Positions 30,074 through 40,214 are shown, counted from the first letter of the stretch. The stretch is 41,207 nt of DNA from Pseudomonadota bacterium (GCA_021808315.1 JAKBBY010000006.1:1-41207), one strand, 5' to 3'. Numbers and translations: made by a program. The notes: a model not told the origin generated them from the letters alone.

Positions 30074-30361
30074 CTACCAGCGCTTGGTTTTGAGATTATG
30101 GGTATGCACGTGATCGCCTTTGCGCACGGCTGCCACGATTCTACCGATATCTTCGCCATATTTGATGGCGGTATCGCCCGGGGCGAGATCCTTCAGCGCC
30201 ACCTTGTGTCCGATGGGAATGTCGACATTGGCAACCAATTGAAAATCCGCATTGGTTTCCGTGATCACACAAAACATCTCGGTGCCGGCCTTCAAGCCTT
30301 CAACAACCACAACGCCAACATTGTCCTTCGGGTTATGCACCAACAGATGAGGGGTACGCAT
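30074..30361 (-). CDS. suyA: (2R)-sulfolactate sulfo-lyase, small subunit
   Basis: The 95-residue protein is the SAF-domain N-terminal part of UxaA-type lyases encoded as a separate subunit. It includes [53 protein letters not shown], in which KYG, G-x-IG and GDHVHTHN are family signatures. The separate small subunit is diagnostic for SuyA, and full-length altronate dehydratase is commonly fused. It is the first gene of suyA-suyB-hpsR. AAGGAG lies at proper distance before the ATG, and a clear sigma-70-type promoter overlapping the shared 16-bp element is found upstream. suyB starts 16 bases after it. Confidence 0.88.
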   Translation of the reverse strand: MRTPHLLVHNPKDNVGVVVVEGLKAGTEMFCVITETNADFQLVANVDIPIGHKVALKDLAPGDTAIKYGEDIGRIVAAVRKGDHVHTHNLKTKRW

Positions 30362-30402
30362 GAAGCTCTCTCCTTCAGTACGAATGATTGCTTGAAATAA
30401 AG

Positions 30403-30418
30403 TATTTTATATAAGAAT
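30403..30418 (-). promoter_or_regulatory. Candidate HpsR operator upstream of suyA
   Basis: The minus strand reads ATTCTTATATAAAATA, identical in 15 of 16 bases to the element before hpsU. It covers the spacer and the -10 region of the suyA promoter, a position suited to repression. It lies about 40 bp upstream of the suyA ATG. Confidence 0.6.
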
Positions 30419-30431
30419 GATTCTCTGTCAA
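30404..30431 (-). promoter_or_regulatory. suyA promoter
   Basis: On the minus strand there is a perfect -35 hexamer TTGACA (30431-30426), a 16-base spacer and TAAAAT as -10 (30409-30404). The -10 ends about 40 bases before the suyA ATG. It is the clearest vegetative promoter in the window. Confidence 0.6.
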
Positions 30432-30498
30432 GTGATCGAACTAGCCTTCGGCATGCCCTGGCACGACGCCTATCAGCGCTGAAAGATTGTTACCGATT

Positions 30499-30969
30499 TT
30501 AAGAGCGGCCCACCTCTTTAATTGGCTCCATCACAACATTTGTGGACGTGCTGGCAACATTGGGAATGCTCGATATGTATTCTCCTAGAATTCGTCGGTA
30601 GCTCATAATGTCGGTTGTTCGTACTTTGACCAAGTAATCGTAGCGTCCCGCAATCATATGACATTCTTCAACCTCTTTGATCTTTTTTATTTCATCATTA
30701 AAGCGCTGCAGAGCTTGCTCATTGGTGCTGCTCAACTTGACCTCGACAAAGGCGATGTGATTGAACCCGAGCTTGGCCGGATTTAAAATCGCCCGGAAGC
30801 CCTCGATATAGCCGTCCAACACCAGTTGCCGGAAGCGCACTTGGCATGGCGTTTTCGACAATCCAACTCGTTCAGCAAGATCGGTCAGCGTGATGCGACC
30901 ATCCTCAGCCACGATATCCAAAATTTTCCGATCGTAGCGGTCAAGTGATCTGACTTGATCATTGTTCAT
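30499..30969 (-). CDS. putR: Lrp/AsnC-family regulator, probable PutR
   Basis: The 156-residue protein has the Lrp/AsnC layout: an HTH at about residues 10-60 (DRKILDIVAEDGRITLTDLAERVGLSKTPCQVRFRQL) and a RAM ligand-binding domain to the end (FVEVKLSS, ECHMIAGRYDYLVKVRT). It is divergent from putA across a 244-277 bp region. In alphaproteobacteria such as Rhodobacter and Agrobacterium, a divergent Lrp-type PutR activates putA in response to proline, which this arrangement copies. Because the PutA here lacks its own DNA-binding domain, a separate regulator is expected. The ATG is preceded by GGAAGGA. Confidence 0.82.
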   Translation of the reverse strand: MNNDQVRSLDRYDRKILDIVAEDGRITLTDLAERVGLSKTPCQVRFRQLVLDGYIEGFRAILNPAKLGFNHIAFVEVKLSSTNEQALQRFNDEIKKIKEVEECHMIAGRYDYLVKVRTTDIMSYRRILGEYISSIPNVASTSTNVVMEPIKEVGRS

Positions 30970-31246
30970 GGCATACTATCCTTCCGACGTTATGATTATA
31001 AGGCGATTAGCCTAATTATTCACAGAAAAAAAGTCTAATTCACGTTGAGAAATTTTGCCGTTTTGATTATCTTCACATCATGTTCAGTCGGGTCATCGGC
31101 AGAGATTAGGCTCCCCTGGGCAGGCTTACGTTTGATGTGCATGTTTTGATGTGCATGTCAGGCGCTCACTCACGTCTTGATCGTCAGTAAAACTCGGCTT
31201 TTCCTAACATTCCATGGCATTGGTTTCTCTTGATAAAGAAGACACT
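30970..31246. promoter_or_regulatory. putR-putA divergent control region
   Basis: The region lies between the divergent putR and putA genes. It holds ATTAGCCTAAT (31006-31016), a palindrome with 5-bp arms like the AT-flanked sites bound by Lrp proteins. TTAG/CTAA half-sites recur near 31033 and 31105, and a 14-bp perfect tandem repeat lies at 31131-31158. I could not choose unambiguous -35/-10 pairs. Confidence 0.45.
31131..31158 (+). repeat. Perfect 14-bp tandem repeat upstream of putA
   Basis: TTTGATGTGCATGT occurs twice in direct succession, at 31131-31144 and 31145-31158, with no mismatch. It ends about 90 bases before the preferred putA start. It could be a duplicated regulator half-site in phase on the helix (period 14) or a recent slippage duplication. 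Confidence 0.8.
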
Positions 31247-34200
31247 ATGAACCACCTCTCGGATACAGATTTCGCCTCCTTCGATCTGTCGCATGATCAA
31301 TCGGCGCGTCGTGCCGCCGTTCGCGCGGCCTATCGCCGTGCCGAGCCCGATTGCGTGCCGCCATTGCTTGAGGCCGCATCGCTCCCCACCGAACAGGCGG
31401 CGCTGGTTCAGGAATTAGCGCAGCAGCTGGTCACCGTGCTGCGCGACAAAGGCGAGCACGGTTTGGTTGAAACCTTGTTGCAGGAATATGCGCTCTCGAC
31501 GCAGGAGGGGGTCGCGCTGATGTGCTTGGCGGAAGCGCTTTTGCGCATCCCTGATGCTGCGACTCGTGATGCGCTGATCCGTGATAAAATCGGTCGGGGC
31601 GATTGGCGTAAACATTTGGGTGCCAGCCGCTCGCCTTTTGTCAATGCCGCCACGTGGGGTTTGCTGGTCACTGGCAAATTAACCGCGACCGCAAGCGAAT
31701 CCGGCCTGTCGGCGGCGTTAACCCGATTAATTGCCAAAGGGGGCGAACCTTTGATCCGCCAAGCTGTGCATGTCGCGATGCGGCTGATGGGCGAGCAATT
31801 CGTCATCGGTCAAACCATCGAAACAGCATTGGCCAATAGCCGCAAGCCGCAAGCGCGTGGCTTTCGGTATTCCTATGATATGCTCGGCGAGGCGGCGTTA
31901 ACGGCCGCTGACGCCGCGCGGTACCATCGAGATTACGCGCATGCCATCAACGCAATCGGCCACTCCAGCCAGCATCAAAACCTGCTCGAAGGCCCCGGCA
32001 TTTCAATCAAACTTTCGGCGCTGCATCCTCGCTATAGCCGCGCCCAAAAGGACCGGGTGATGGGCGAATTGTTGCCCCGTCTGCTGGCGTTGGTCGAACA
32101 AGCACGCGCGTATAATATCGGTATTAATATCGACGCAGAAGAAGCGGACCGTTTAGATATTTCGCTTGATTTGCATGAACAATTATGCGCAGCGCCAAGC
32201 CTTAAAGGCTGGAATGGTATTGGCTTTGTGGTGCAGGCGTACCAAAAACGCGCCCCTTTTGTTATCGACTGGCTGATCGATCTGGCGCAGCGACATCAGC
32301 GGCGCTTGATGGTGCGTTTGGTCAAGGGGGCTTACTGGGACAGCGAAATCAAACGCGCCCACCTTGATGGGCTGTGCGATTTCCCGGTTTTCACCCGTAA
32401 AGCGCATACAGATGTATCCTACCTCGCTTGCGCTCAAAAAATGTTAGCGTCTCCCCAGACCATTTTTCCACAATTCGCCACCCATAATGCGCAAACCCTC
32501 GCGGCCATCTACCATATGGCAGGCCCCAATTTCCGTCCTGGCGATTATGAATTTCAGTGCCTACACGGTATGGCTGATGCCCTCTATCAAGAAGTCGTCG
32601 GTGGTAACAAGCTCAACCGCCCCTGCCGAATTTACGCGCCAGTCGGGACCCACGAAACGCTGCTCGCTTATCTGGTGCGCCGCCTGTTGGAGAATGGTGC
32701 GAACAGTTCTTTCATTAATCAAATTGCCGACCCCACGATCGATTTGACCAAACTGACCGCTGATCCGGTGCAAACCGTCCGGGCGATGACACCTCTCGGC
32801 GCACCGCATCCGCAAATCGCGCGTCCTGATGCTCTTTTCTCCCCCGCGCGCCTAAATTCGCCCGGGCTTGACTTGTCGGATGAGGGCATTTTGGCGCCGT
32901 TGCAGGCGCAACTCCGCACCGCATTAGGCCGCACGATCACGGCAGCGCCGATTCTCGCTCTGCCCGGTCACAATGCGGGTCAGGCGCGCATGATCCGGAA
33001 CCCAGCAAACCCGCAAGACCAGGTCGGCATCTGCAATGATGCCACCCCCGCAGACATCGCAGCCGCATTCGCCGGCGCCTCGACTGAGACAACGCCGAGC
33101 GCCCTTGTCGCGGCCCTCCGCCGCGCCGCTGATCTGTTGATCGAGCAAATGCCTGCTTTCGTGTGCCTGTTGGTTCGCGAAGCGGGTAAAACACTCCCCG
33201 CTGCTGTCGGCGAAGTGCGCGAGGCAGTCGATTTTATTCGCTATTATGCGCATGAAGCCGAGCGCCTTGATTGTGCAGCCCCAGCGCAGGGCCAGATTAC
33301 TGTCGCGATCAGCCCTTGGAATTTTCCCCTCGCGATTTTCACCGGGCAAATTGTCGCAGCCCTTGCAGCGGGCCATGCAGTTCTCGCCAAACCGGCTGAG
33401 GAAACACCGCTCATCGCGGCAGAAATGGTGCGCTTGCTGCATCAAAGCGGCGTCACGCCGGCGGCCCTACAATTACTGCCCGGCAATGGCGCGGTGGGCG
33501 CGGCGTTAGTGGCGGACCCGCGCGTTACCAGTGTGTTATTCACCGGCTCGACCGAGGCTGCGCGCTCCATTCAACGCAGCCTCGCCAATCGACTAGACCC
33601 GGTGGACAAGCCGGTGCGATTGGTCGCCGAAACGGGTGGGCAGAACGCAATGGTCGTTGACAGCTCGGCCTTGCTCGAACAAGCCGTGGCGGATCTTATC
33701 GTCTCGGCCTTCGACTCTGCAGGACAACGTTGTTCGGCAACGCGGATCGTGCTGGTACAGTCCGATATTGCGGATCGCTTCATTACCATGCTGAAAGGCG
33801 CGATGCAGGAGCTGCGTTTGGGGAGGCCAGACGCGTTAACAACTGATATCGGGCCGGTTATCAATGATACCGCCGCATCGCGCATCACGGCTCATATCGC
33901 GGCCATGCGGGCGAGCGGGTGTCCAGTTTTTGCACCGGCGCAGCCCGCAACCAGCATGGGCACCAATTTCATCGCGCCCACCTTGATTGAAATTCCCGCG
34001 ATCAACGTTCTCGGTCGCGAAATATTCGGGCCAGTGCTGCATCTCTTGCGCTTTGAGCGCGAGGCCCTGGGCATGCAAATCGATCAGATCAATGCGCTTG
34101 GCTATGGCCTGACTTTTGGAGTTCATAGCCGCATCGATGAAACCATCGAATTGGTTACCCACCGCATCCGGGCGGGCAATTTGTATGTTAACCGCACCAT

Positions 34201-34852
34201 GATCGGCGCTGTCGTCGGCGTGCAGCCGTTTGGCGGTCATGGCCTCTCTGGCACCGGGCCGAAAGCGGGCGGCCCGCTTTATCTACCCAATCTGAACGAG
34301 GCCATGGCCGATCAAACGATCATGAGATTCCCTCTGCCGCGCGCCGCTAACGCATTTCGGCATTTCCTGCAAAATCACGGTATCAACTTGCCACCCGTCC
34401 AAACCTGCTTGGGGTTAAATATTGATTTGCCTGGCCCGGTCGGCGAGCAAAATCGCTATTGGCTGGAACCGCGCGGCTCGATCCTGTGTGTCGCAGAAAC
34501 CCCCGAGCAAGCATGGCCGCAAATTTTCGCAGCCCTTGCCACCGGCAATCGCGCCATTGTCGCCTGTCCAGCCGCAAATGCATTGCTGGCGGACTTCACC
34601 GGCTCTGACGCGGCGTTTGTTCAAGTCGGCGGCGAGACGGATGATTTGGCGCTGGCATTGCATGCGGGCAGCGTCGAAACATTGCGCGCGCTCATGATCC
34701 GTTTGGCAGAGCGGCCCGGTCCGATTATTTCGGTTCTAACGGCGCAATCAGGTGATCGGCCCTATGATCTCACTCGTCTTTGCACCGAGCGTAGCCTGAG
34801 CGTGAACACCGCCGCTGCCGGTGGCAATGCGAGCTTGATGAGCTTGGCCTGA
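31247..34852 (+). CDS. putA: Bifunctional proline dehydrogenase / P5C dehydrogenase
   Basis: PutA oxidises proline to pyrroline-5-carboxylate with FAD and then to glutamate with NAD. The 1201-residue protein starts directly with the helical arm region and lacks the N-terminal ribbon-helix-helix DNA-binding domain of E. coli PutA. The PRODH barrel follows, with MVRLVKGAYWDSEIKRA and the LNRPCRIYAPVG region. Then comes the aldehyde dehydrogenase domain (ISPWNFPLAIFTGQ, LAKPAEETPL, the ETGGQNAMVV Glu and catalytic Cys829 in SAGQRCSATR). About 180 further residues form the extra C-terminal domain of long PutAs. The frame opens at 31214 (11 more residues), but the ATG at 31247 has an AGAAG sequence before it and 31214 has none. 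Its stop lies 30 bases from the convergent hutU stop. Confidence 0.93.
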   Translation: MNHLSDTDFASFDLSHDQSARRAAVRAAYRRAEPDCVPPLLEAASLPTEQAALVQELAQQLVTVLRDKGEHGLVETLLQEYALSTQEGVALMCLAEALLRIPDAATRDALIRDKIGRGDWRKHLGASRSPFVNAATWGLLVTGKLTATASESGLSAALTRLIAKGGEPLIRQAVHVAMRLMGEQFVIGQTIETALANSRKPQARGFRYSYDMLGEAALTAADAARYHRDYAHAINAIGHSSQHQNLLEGPGISIKLSALHPRYSRAQKDRVMGELLPRLLALVEQARAYNIGINIDAEEADRLDISLDLHEQLCAAPSLKGWNGIGFVVQAYQKRAPFVIDWLIDLAQRHQRRLMVRLVKGAYWDSEIKRAHLDGLCDFPVFTRKAHTDVSYLACAQKMLASPQTIFPQFATHNAQTLAAIYHMAGPNFRPGDYEFQCLHGMADALYQEVVGGNKLNRPCRIYAPVGTHETLLAYLVRRLLENGANSSFINQIADPTIDLTKLTADPVQTVRAMTPLGAPHPQIARPDALFSPARLNSPGLDLSDEGILAPLQAQLRTALGRTITAAPILALPGHNAGQARMIRNPANPQDQVGICNDATPADIAAAFAGASTETTPSALVAALRRAADLLIEQMPAFVCLLVREAGKTLPAAVGEVREAVDFIRYYAHEAERLDCAAPAQGQITVAISPWNFPLAIFTGQIVAALAAGHAVLAKPAEETPLIAAEMVRLLHQSGVTPAALQLLPGNGAVGAALVADPRVTSVLFTGSTEAARSIQRSLANRLDPVDKPVRLVAETGGQNAMVVDSSALLEQAVADLIVSAFDSAGQRCSATRIVLVQSDIADRFITMLKGAMQELRLGRPDALTTDIGPVINDTAASRITAHIAAMRASGCPVFAPAQPATSMGTNFIAPTLIEIPAINVLGREIFGPVLHLLRFEREALGMQIDQINALGYGLTFGVHSRIDETIELVTHRIRAGNLYVNRTMIGAVVGVQPFGGHGLSGTGPKAGGPLYLPNLNEAMADQTIMRFPLPRAANAFRHFLQNHGINLPPVQTCLGLNIDLPGPVGEQNRYWLEPRGSILCVAETPEQAWPQIFAALATGNRAIVACPAANALLADFTGSDAAFVQVGGETDDLALALHAGSVETLRALMIRLAERPGPIISVLTAQSGDRPYDLTRLCTERSLSVNTAAAGGNASLMSLA

Positions 34853-34884
34853 TCGATCACAGCCCCTGCAACCCGGATCGATTA
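34850..34884. terminator. Hairpin between convergent putA and hutU
   Basis: TGATCGATC (34850-34858) can pair with GATCGATTA (34876-34884), nine base pairs including one G-T, around a 17-base loop. The stem contains both the putA TGA and the hutU stop. It may end or insulate the two convergent transcripts. There is no long T-tract, so function as an intrinsic terminator is uncertain. Confidence 0.35.
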
Positions 34885-36570
34885 AATAGACCCAGCGGTT
34901 TGGTCACCAAGAATTCCGGGAAGATCAAGCCGATGATTCCGTGCGCAAGCGAGCGCTTCTGGATAGCCAGCATCGGCATGCCGCATAACGCCGGTGGCAG
35001 GGTCGTTCCAAAGAACGCGGCTCAGTCGCGCTGCCGCCTGCGGCGTGCCATCGGCCACAATCACCATGCCAGCATGCTGGCTGAAACCCATACCCACCCC
35101 ACCACCATGATGCAGCGAGACCCAGGTTGCGCCCGAGGCGCAGTTCAATAGCGCGTTAAGCAACGGCCAATCGGATACCGCATCGGATCCATCACGCATG
35201 GCCTCAGTTTCCCGGTTCGGTGAAGCCACTGAACCAGAATCCAAATGGTCGCGGCCAATCACGATAGGGGCTTTCAACGTGCCGTTTGCCACCATGCTAT
35301 TGAAGGCCAGCCCAAGCCGATGCCGGTCCCCTAACCCCACCCAGCAAATCCGCGCCGGCAAACCCTGGAATTTGATCCGGGTGCGGGCCATATCCAACCA
35401 TTGATGCAAATGATGGTTATCAGGCAATATTTTCTTGACCATCTCATCGGTCCGATAAATATCCTCAGGGTCGCCAGACAAAGCCGCCCAGCGAAACGGA
35501 CCAATACCGCGGCAGAAGAGCGGGCGGATATAAGCTGGCACAAAGCCGGGGAAGTCAAACGCATCGGCAACGCCCTCATCAAGCGCAACCTGCCTGATAT
35601 TATTGCCATAATCGACAACGGGAATACCGCGCCGCCAAAATTCTAACATCGCGCGCACATGCTCGGCCATCGAGTGCTTGGCTGCGGCAGCGACGGCGCT
35701 GGGATCGGTCTCGCGCTTGGCCCGCCACGCCTCAAGGCTCCAGCCTGCGGGCAGATATCCGTTGATGGGGTCGTGCGCGGAGGTCTGATCGGTCACACAA
35801 TCGGGGCGGATATTTCGCCGCACCATCTCGGGAAGGATCTCGGCAGCGTTGCCGAGCAGTGCAACGGAAATCGGCTTGCGATCAGCGCAAGAGCGCTCGA
35901 TGATGGCTAACGCATCATCAAGGCTTGTTGCTTGCACATCAACATAGCCCGTGCGCAGGCGCATCTCGATGCGGCTTGGCTCGCACTCAATAGCGAGGCA
36001 TGATGCGCCAGCCATCGTCGCGGCGAGTGTTTGCGCGCCACCCATGCCGCCAAGCCCGGCTGTTAGAATCCAGCGCCCAGCGAGGTCGCCGTTATAATGC
36101 CGGCGGCCCATCTCCACGAAGGTTTCATAGGTGCCCTGCACAATCCCTTGCGAGCCGATATAAATCCAAGAGCCAGCGGTCATCTGCCCATACATCATCA
36201 GCCCAAGCCGATCAAGGTGATGAAAATGATCCCAGTTGGCCCAATGGGGCACCAGATTCGAATTCGCGAGCAACACACGCGGCGCGTCAATATGGGTGGT
36301 AAACACGCCAACCGGCTTGCCCGATTGGATGAGCAAGGTTTGGTCCGCCTCCAGCGTGCGTAAGCTGGCAACGATCTGATCAAAGCACGCCCAATTACGC
36401 GCCGCGCGACCGATGCCACCATAAACAACCAGTTCGCTCGGATTTTCGGCGACGTCGGGGTCCAAATTATTCATCAGCATCCGCAGCGGCGCTTCGGTCA
36501 ACCAAGATTTCGCCGTTAACTGCGAACCGTGCGGCGCACGGATCACGCGGTTATTGGTCAAGGTGGTCAT
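34882..36570 (-). CDS. hutU: Urocanate hydratase
   Basis: The second enzyme of histidine breakdown, turning urocanate into imidazolone propionate with tightly bound NAD. The 562-residue length is standard. Family signatures are the early [26 protein letters not shown], the NAD-binding [27 protein letters not shown] and [22 protein letters not shown] with the active-site Cys. The ATG at 36570 is preceded by AAAGGAG and overlaps the hutG stop as ATGA; the longer frame from 36606 is not needed. It is the last gene of hutI-H-G-U, unlike the more common hutU-hutH order. Confidence 0.95.
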   Translation of the reverse strand: MTTLTNNRVIRAPHGSQLTAKSWLTEAPLRMLMNNLDPDVAENPSELVVYGGIGRAARNWACFDQIVASLRTLEADQTLLIQSGKPVGVFTTHIDAPRVLLANSNLVPHWANWDHFHHLDRLGLMMYGQMTAGSWIYIGSQGIVQGTYETFVEMGRRHYNGDLAGRWILTAGLGGMGGAQTLAATMAGASCLAIECEPSRIEMRLRTGYVDVQATSLDDALAIIERSCADRKPISVALLGNAAEILPEMVRRNIRPDCVTDQTSAHDPINGYLPAGWSLEAWRAKRETDPSAVAAAAKHSMAEHVRAMLEFWRRGIPVVDYGNNIRQVALDEGVADAFDFPGFVPAYIRPLFCRGIGPFRWAALSGDPEDIYRTDEMVKKILPDNHHLHQWLDMARTRIKFQGLPARICWVGLGDRHRLGLAFNSMVANGTLKAPIVIGRDHLDSGSVASPNRETEAMRDGSDAVSDWPLLNALLNCASGATWVSLHHGGGVGMGFSQHAGMVIVADGTPQAAARLSRVLWNDPATGVMRHADAGYPEALACARNHRLDLPGILGDQTAGSI

Positions 36571-37403
36571 GATACGGCTCCTTTGGCCTGAGCGAAATTC
36601 ACGCATAATTGCAGTATGTTGAATAAGAGTTGCTGAGTTGATGCCGCAAATGCCGGATCATAAGGCGGTGGCCATGTGGCCTCGGTAACCAGCCCCAAAG
36701 GTTCGCGCAGATAAGCCCGGCAGGCCAACTCCATTTGCACGCAATGAATGCCCTGCGCAGGGTCTGCATGATGCCGCGTTGTCCAACCGCCCTTAAACCG
36801 GCCATTTACGATGCTGGACCGCCCCGCGTCTTCGCACAGGGTAGCGATGCTCGCTGTGAGTTCCGGTGCGCAGGTCGCGCCATCATTCGAACCAATATTG
36901 AATTCAGGCAACGTTCCCGCAAATAAGCGGGGGATCACTGAGCGGATCGAATGGCCGTCATAAAGCACCACCGCACCATAGAGCTGACGCAACCGGGCAA
37001 GCTCGCTCGCAAGGGCCGCGTGGTAGGGGGCAAAATAGCTTTGCGTTCGATGGGCGATCATGGTTGCATCAGGTTCGCACCCGGCCCGGTAGAGCGGCTC
37101 GCCATCAAAACTGGTCAATGGGCAAAGTTCGGTTGTGGCTTTTCCAGGATAAAGCGATGCCCCGGTCGGGTCGCGATTGACATCGATGATGCTGCGGGAA
37201 ATCGACGTGCGCAGAATACTTGCATTGATCGGCGGCTTACCAGCAAATTCATATAATTGATCAATCCACCAATCAGCGTCCTTGCGCGCCAACCAAGGTG
37301 ATCGAAAGTCCCCGACGCACGCATCGGGTATCGACATCCCTGTGTGGGGCAGGGCCAAGAGCAACGGCGCGGTTCCAGGCGTGAGTGAAAGCCATTCACC
37401 CAT
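36567..37403 (-). CDS. hutG: N-formylglutamate deformylase
   Basis: The 278-residue protein belongs to the N-formylglutamate amidohydrolase family. It releases formate and glutamate in the last step of the HutF/HutG branch. Visible family blocks are [41 protein letters not shown] with likely metal ligands, [13 protein letters not shown] and [17 protein letters not shown]. It is not the arginase-like HutG (formiminoglutamase) found in other pathways; that difference and the presence of hutF define the five-step route. It overlaps hutH by eight bases and hutU by four. Confidence 0.92.
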   Translation of the reverse strand: MGEWLSLTPGTAPLLLALPHTGMSIPDACVGDFRSPWLARKDADWWIDQLYEFAGKPPINASILRTSISRSIIDVNRDPTGASLYPGKATTELCPLTSFDGEPLYRAGCEPDATMIAHRTQSYFAPYHAALASELARLRQLYGAVVLYDGHSIRSVIPRLFAGTLPEFNIGSNDGATCAPELTASIATLCEDAGRSSIVNGRFKGGWTTRHHADPAQGIHCVQMELACRAYLREPLGLVTEATWPPPYDPAFAASTQQLLFNILQLCVNFAQAKGAVS

Positions 37404-38943
37404 GGGTCACCGCCAAAATCGACGGTAACGGCACATCACCAACCGCGCGGATGATGGCCCCGCTGCGCACCAAAGCGGTCGCCTCGGTCAGATCAGGATG
37501 GAAATATCGATCAACATCAAGGAAAGAAACCCGCGCCCGCAGCGCCGCGCGCGCGTTCTCCAGCGCAAGGCTCGATGTTAGTGGTCGGTGAAAATCACAA
37601 CCCTGCACCGCAGCAAGCAGCTCAATACCGATAACGCCCATGGCATTCTCTGCCATCGCCAGCAATCGGCGTGCGCCATGCGCGGCCATTGAAACATGAT
37701 CTTCCTGATTGGCCGACGTTGGAATCGAATCAACGCTGGCCGGGTAGGCTCGTTGTTTGTTCTCCGAGACCAAAGCAGCGGCGGTGACTTGAGGGATCAT
37801 GAAGCCTGAATTCAGGCCGGGCCGCGGGGTCAAAAAGGCAGGTAAGCCCGATAGAGCCGGATCAATCAACATCGCCACCCGGCGCTCGGCGATTGATCCG
37901 ATCTCACAAAGCGCAATGGCGATCATATCCGCGGCGAAGGCAACCGGTTCAGCGTGAAAATTGCCACCGGAGAGGGCGGTCTGGTCATCGGAGACAATCA
38001 ACGGATTATCGGTAACGCCATTGGCTTCGATCGATAATGTTGTCGCTGCATGACGTAACAAATCAAGAACCGCCCCCATCACCTGGGGCTGACAGCGCAG
38101 GCAATACGGGTCTTGAACCCGTTGATCACCAACCAGATGCGAGGCGCGAATGGCCGAACCCGCCATCAAGGTGCGGAGTGTGGCAGCCGTTTCGATTTGT
38201 CCCCGATGACGCCTGAGTGCATGGATGCGCGGATCAAACGGCGTATCAGAACCGCGTGCGGCCTCGGTTGCTAGAGCGCCGGTGATCAACGCAGTTCCAA
38301 ATAGCGTCTCAGCCTCAAATAACCCAGCGAGCGCGCACGATGTTGAGAATTGCGTGCCATTGAGCAGCGCCAAACCTTCCTTCGGGCCCAGCGTGAGGGG
38401 TTCAAGCCCAGCGTGCGCCAAAGCCTGATCTGCCGGCATGATCGCGCCGTCCACCATCATCGAGCCAGTGCCGATCATTGTGGCGGCCATATGCGCAAGC
38501 GGTGCGAGATCGCCGGAAGCCCCAACGGATCCTTGGGCAGGGATAATCGGCGTCAGGCCACGCGTGAGGAAAGCCTCTAACATCTCAATCGTCTGCGGCT
38601 GGACCCCCGATGCGCCTTGAGCCAAGCTGGCAAGTTTAAGCGCAAGCATCAAACGCGTCACCGCCACTGGCATGGTCTCGCCTAGTCCTGCGGCATGCGA
38701 TAAAACGATATTACGCTGCAAGGCGGCAAGATCAGCACCATCAATCCGCATCGTCGCAAGCTTACCGAACCCGGTATTGATACCGTAAACCACGTCGCCC
38801 TTCGCCATAATTGCGGCAACAGTGGCGGCGCTCTGTGCAATGGCCGGACCACACGCCGGATCGAGCACGGCCCCAGCCCCCTGATAAATCGCACGCCATT
38901 GGTGGAGCGAGATATCGCCCGGTGTTAGCGTGATGTTTCGCAT
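37396..38943 (-). CDS. hutH: Histidine ammonia-lyase
   Basis: Histidine ammonia-lyase converts histidine to urocanate and ammonia. The self-made MIO cofactor arises from Ala142-Ser143-Gly144 in [16 protein letters not shown]. These fall on the same numbers as in the Pseudomonas enzyme when the start is set at 38943, which supports that ATG (a G-rich tract precedes it) over 38955. Other signatures are [13 protein letters not shown] with the catalytic Tyr, [24 protein letters not shown] and the C-terminal [16 protein letters not shown]. The 515-residue length is normal. It overlaps hutI by 19 bases and hutG by 8, so the whole operon is translationally interlocked. Confidence 0.95.
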   Translation of the reverse strand: MRNITLTPGDISLHQWRAIYQGAGAVLDPACGPAIAQSAATVAAIMAKGDVVYGINTGFGKLATMRIDGADLAALQRNIVLSHAAGLGETMPVAVTRLMLALKLASLAQGASGVQPQTIEMLEAFLTRGLTPIIPAQGSVGASGDLAPLAHMAATMIGTGSMMVDGAIMPADQALAHAGLEPLTLGPKEGLALLNGTQFSTSCALAGLFEAETLFGTALITGALATEAARGSDTPFDPRIHALRRHRGQIETAATLRTLMAGSAIRASHLVGDQRVQDPYCLRCQPQVMGAVLDLLRHAATTLSIEANGVTDNPLIVSDDQTALSGGNFHAEPVAFAADMIAIALCEIGSIAERRVAMLIDPALSGLPAFLTPRPGLNSGFMIPQVTAAALVSENKQRAYPASVDSIPTSANQEDHVSMAAHGARRLLAMAENAMGVIGIELLAAVQGCDFHRPLTSSLALENARAALRARVSFLDVDRYFHPDLTEATALVRSGAIIRAVGDVPLPSILAVTHG

Positions 38944-40145
38944 TGTCCCCCCCATATGCGGGCATGAAGCGGATTAAACCCCATGCGATAGACCAGTTCA
39001 GCCGGGCGTTGCACATTCCAGATCGCTAAATCACAATATTTCCCAGCTTCAATGGTGCCAATCGCATCAAGCTTGCCGAGCGCACGGGCCGCCTCGCGGG
39101 TGACACCGGCTAGGCACTCGGGCACCGTCAGGCCAAACAACGTCGCGCCCAAATTCATCGTGAGCAGTAAGGATGTCAGCGGCGATGACCCCGGATTGCA
39201 ATCGGTAGCCAGCGCCATTTTGGTTCCAGAACGGCGAAACGCGTCAATCGGCGGGCGCTGCCTCTCGCGCGTGCAATAAAACGCACCCGGCAGCAACACA
39301 GCGACCGTCCCAGCCTGCGCCAGTGCGCGCGCGCCATCATCATCAGTATATTCCAAATGATCCGCCGATAACGCGCCAAAGCGAGCGGCCAGGGCAGCGC
39401 CGCCAAGATTGGAAAATTGGTCCGCATGCAGTTTGACAGGCAGACGGTGACGCCGCGCCGCCGCGAACAAGCGGGTAATCGACGCCGTTGAAAACGCAAT
39501 CGCTTCACAAAACCCATCGACCGCATCAGCTAGTCCAGCTTGTTGAATAGCTGGCAACATCGTCTCGCACACGGCGGTCATATACGCGTCATGATCGCCA
39601 CCAGCCTCAATCGGGAGTGCGTGCGCCGCGAGATACGTGGTCGCTACACGCACTGATCGATGTTGCATGAGTGCCCGTGCAGCGCGCAATTGCCGCATTT
39701 CAACATCCAGCACCAGCCCATAGCCCGATTTGATCTCAATCGTGGTCACGCCTTCCGCTAACAGGGCATCCAGGCGCGGCAAGGCCGCCGCCACCAGTTG
39801 CTGCTCATCAGCAGCGCGCGTTGCGGCCACCGTCGCCAAAATACCGCCGCCAGCCCGCGCAATTTCTTGGTACGACACGCCCTCAAGCCTCTGCTCAAAT
39901 TCGTCGGCGCGGTCGCCGCCATAAACGAGGTGGGTATGGCAGTCGATCAGTCCGGGTGTGATCAGCCGACCCTCACAATCAATGATCTCGGGGGCATCGA
40001 GTGGCGGCGCTGCGGCAAGGGGGCCAGCATAGATAATTCGCCCATCGCGCGCGGCGATCAAGCCAAACTCAACCACCCCCAATCCGGCTTGGTCCGGAGC
40101 GAGCGTGGCAAGGGTTGCGTTTCGCCAAATTCGGTCACAGCGCAT
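38925..40145 (-). CDS. hutI: Imidazolonepropionase
   Basis: This 406-residue metal-dependent amidohydrolase opens the imidazolone ring to give N-formimino-glutamate. It shows [21 protein letters not shown] with the HxH metal site, [29 protein letters not shown] and [12 protein letters not shown] with further His ligands, and [10 protein letters not shown] with the metal-binding Asp. It ends in the usual [10 protein letters not shown] region. It is the first gene of hutI-H-G-U, divergent from hutF over 101 bases that contain HutC-like palindromes. Confidence 0.95.
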   Translation of the reverse strand: MRCDRIWRNATLATLAPDQAGLGVVEFGLIAARDGRIIYAGPLAAAPPLDAPEIIDCEGRLITPGLIDCHTHLVYGGDRADEFEQRLEGVSYQEIARAGGGILATVAATRAADEQQLVAAALPRLDALLAEGVTTIEIKSGYGLVLDVEMRQLRAARALMQHRSVRVATTYLAAHALPIEAGGDHDAYMTAVCETMLPAIQQAGLADAVDGFCEAIAFSTASITRLFAAARRHRLPVKLHADQFSNLGGAALAARFGALSADHLEYTDDDGARALAQAGTVAVLLPGAFYCTRERQRPPIDAFRRSGTKMALATDCNPGSSPLTSLLLTMNLGATLFGLTVPECLAGVTREAARALGKLDAIGTIEAGKYCDLAIWNVQRPAELVYRMGFNPLHARIWGGQCETSR

Positions 40146-40185
40146 TTTGGGTCCGTTCCGTCGTTTTTATCCGGCGTCGAGCTAA

Positions 40186-40199
40186 TATGTCTATACATA
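40186..40199. promoter_or_regulatory. HutC-like palindrome between hutI and hutF (site 1)
   Basis: TATGTCTATACATA has 5-bp inverted arms (TATGT/ACATA). Its core TGTCTATACA differs in one base from the TGTATATACA type of site I recall for HutC repressors. It lies 41 bases before the hutI ATG and 47 before the hutF ATG, where it could control both directions. No hutC gene is in the window. Confidence 0.5.
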
Positions 40200-40214
40200 A
40201 ATGATAGAATCTTT

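Noticed and set aside
28888-30361. Altronate or galactarate dehydratase (uxaA/garD)
   Set aside because: The split into a 95-residue SAF subunit and a 389-residue subunit next to hps genes fits SuyAB better; no hexuronate genes are nearby.
28745-30372. AGAGCTTCATG shared at the starts of suyA and hpsR
   Set aside because: The 11-base match covers the start codon and leader only, with different flanks; too short to separate from chance or shared ribosome-binding context.
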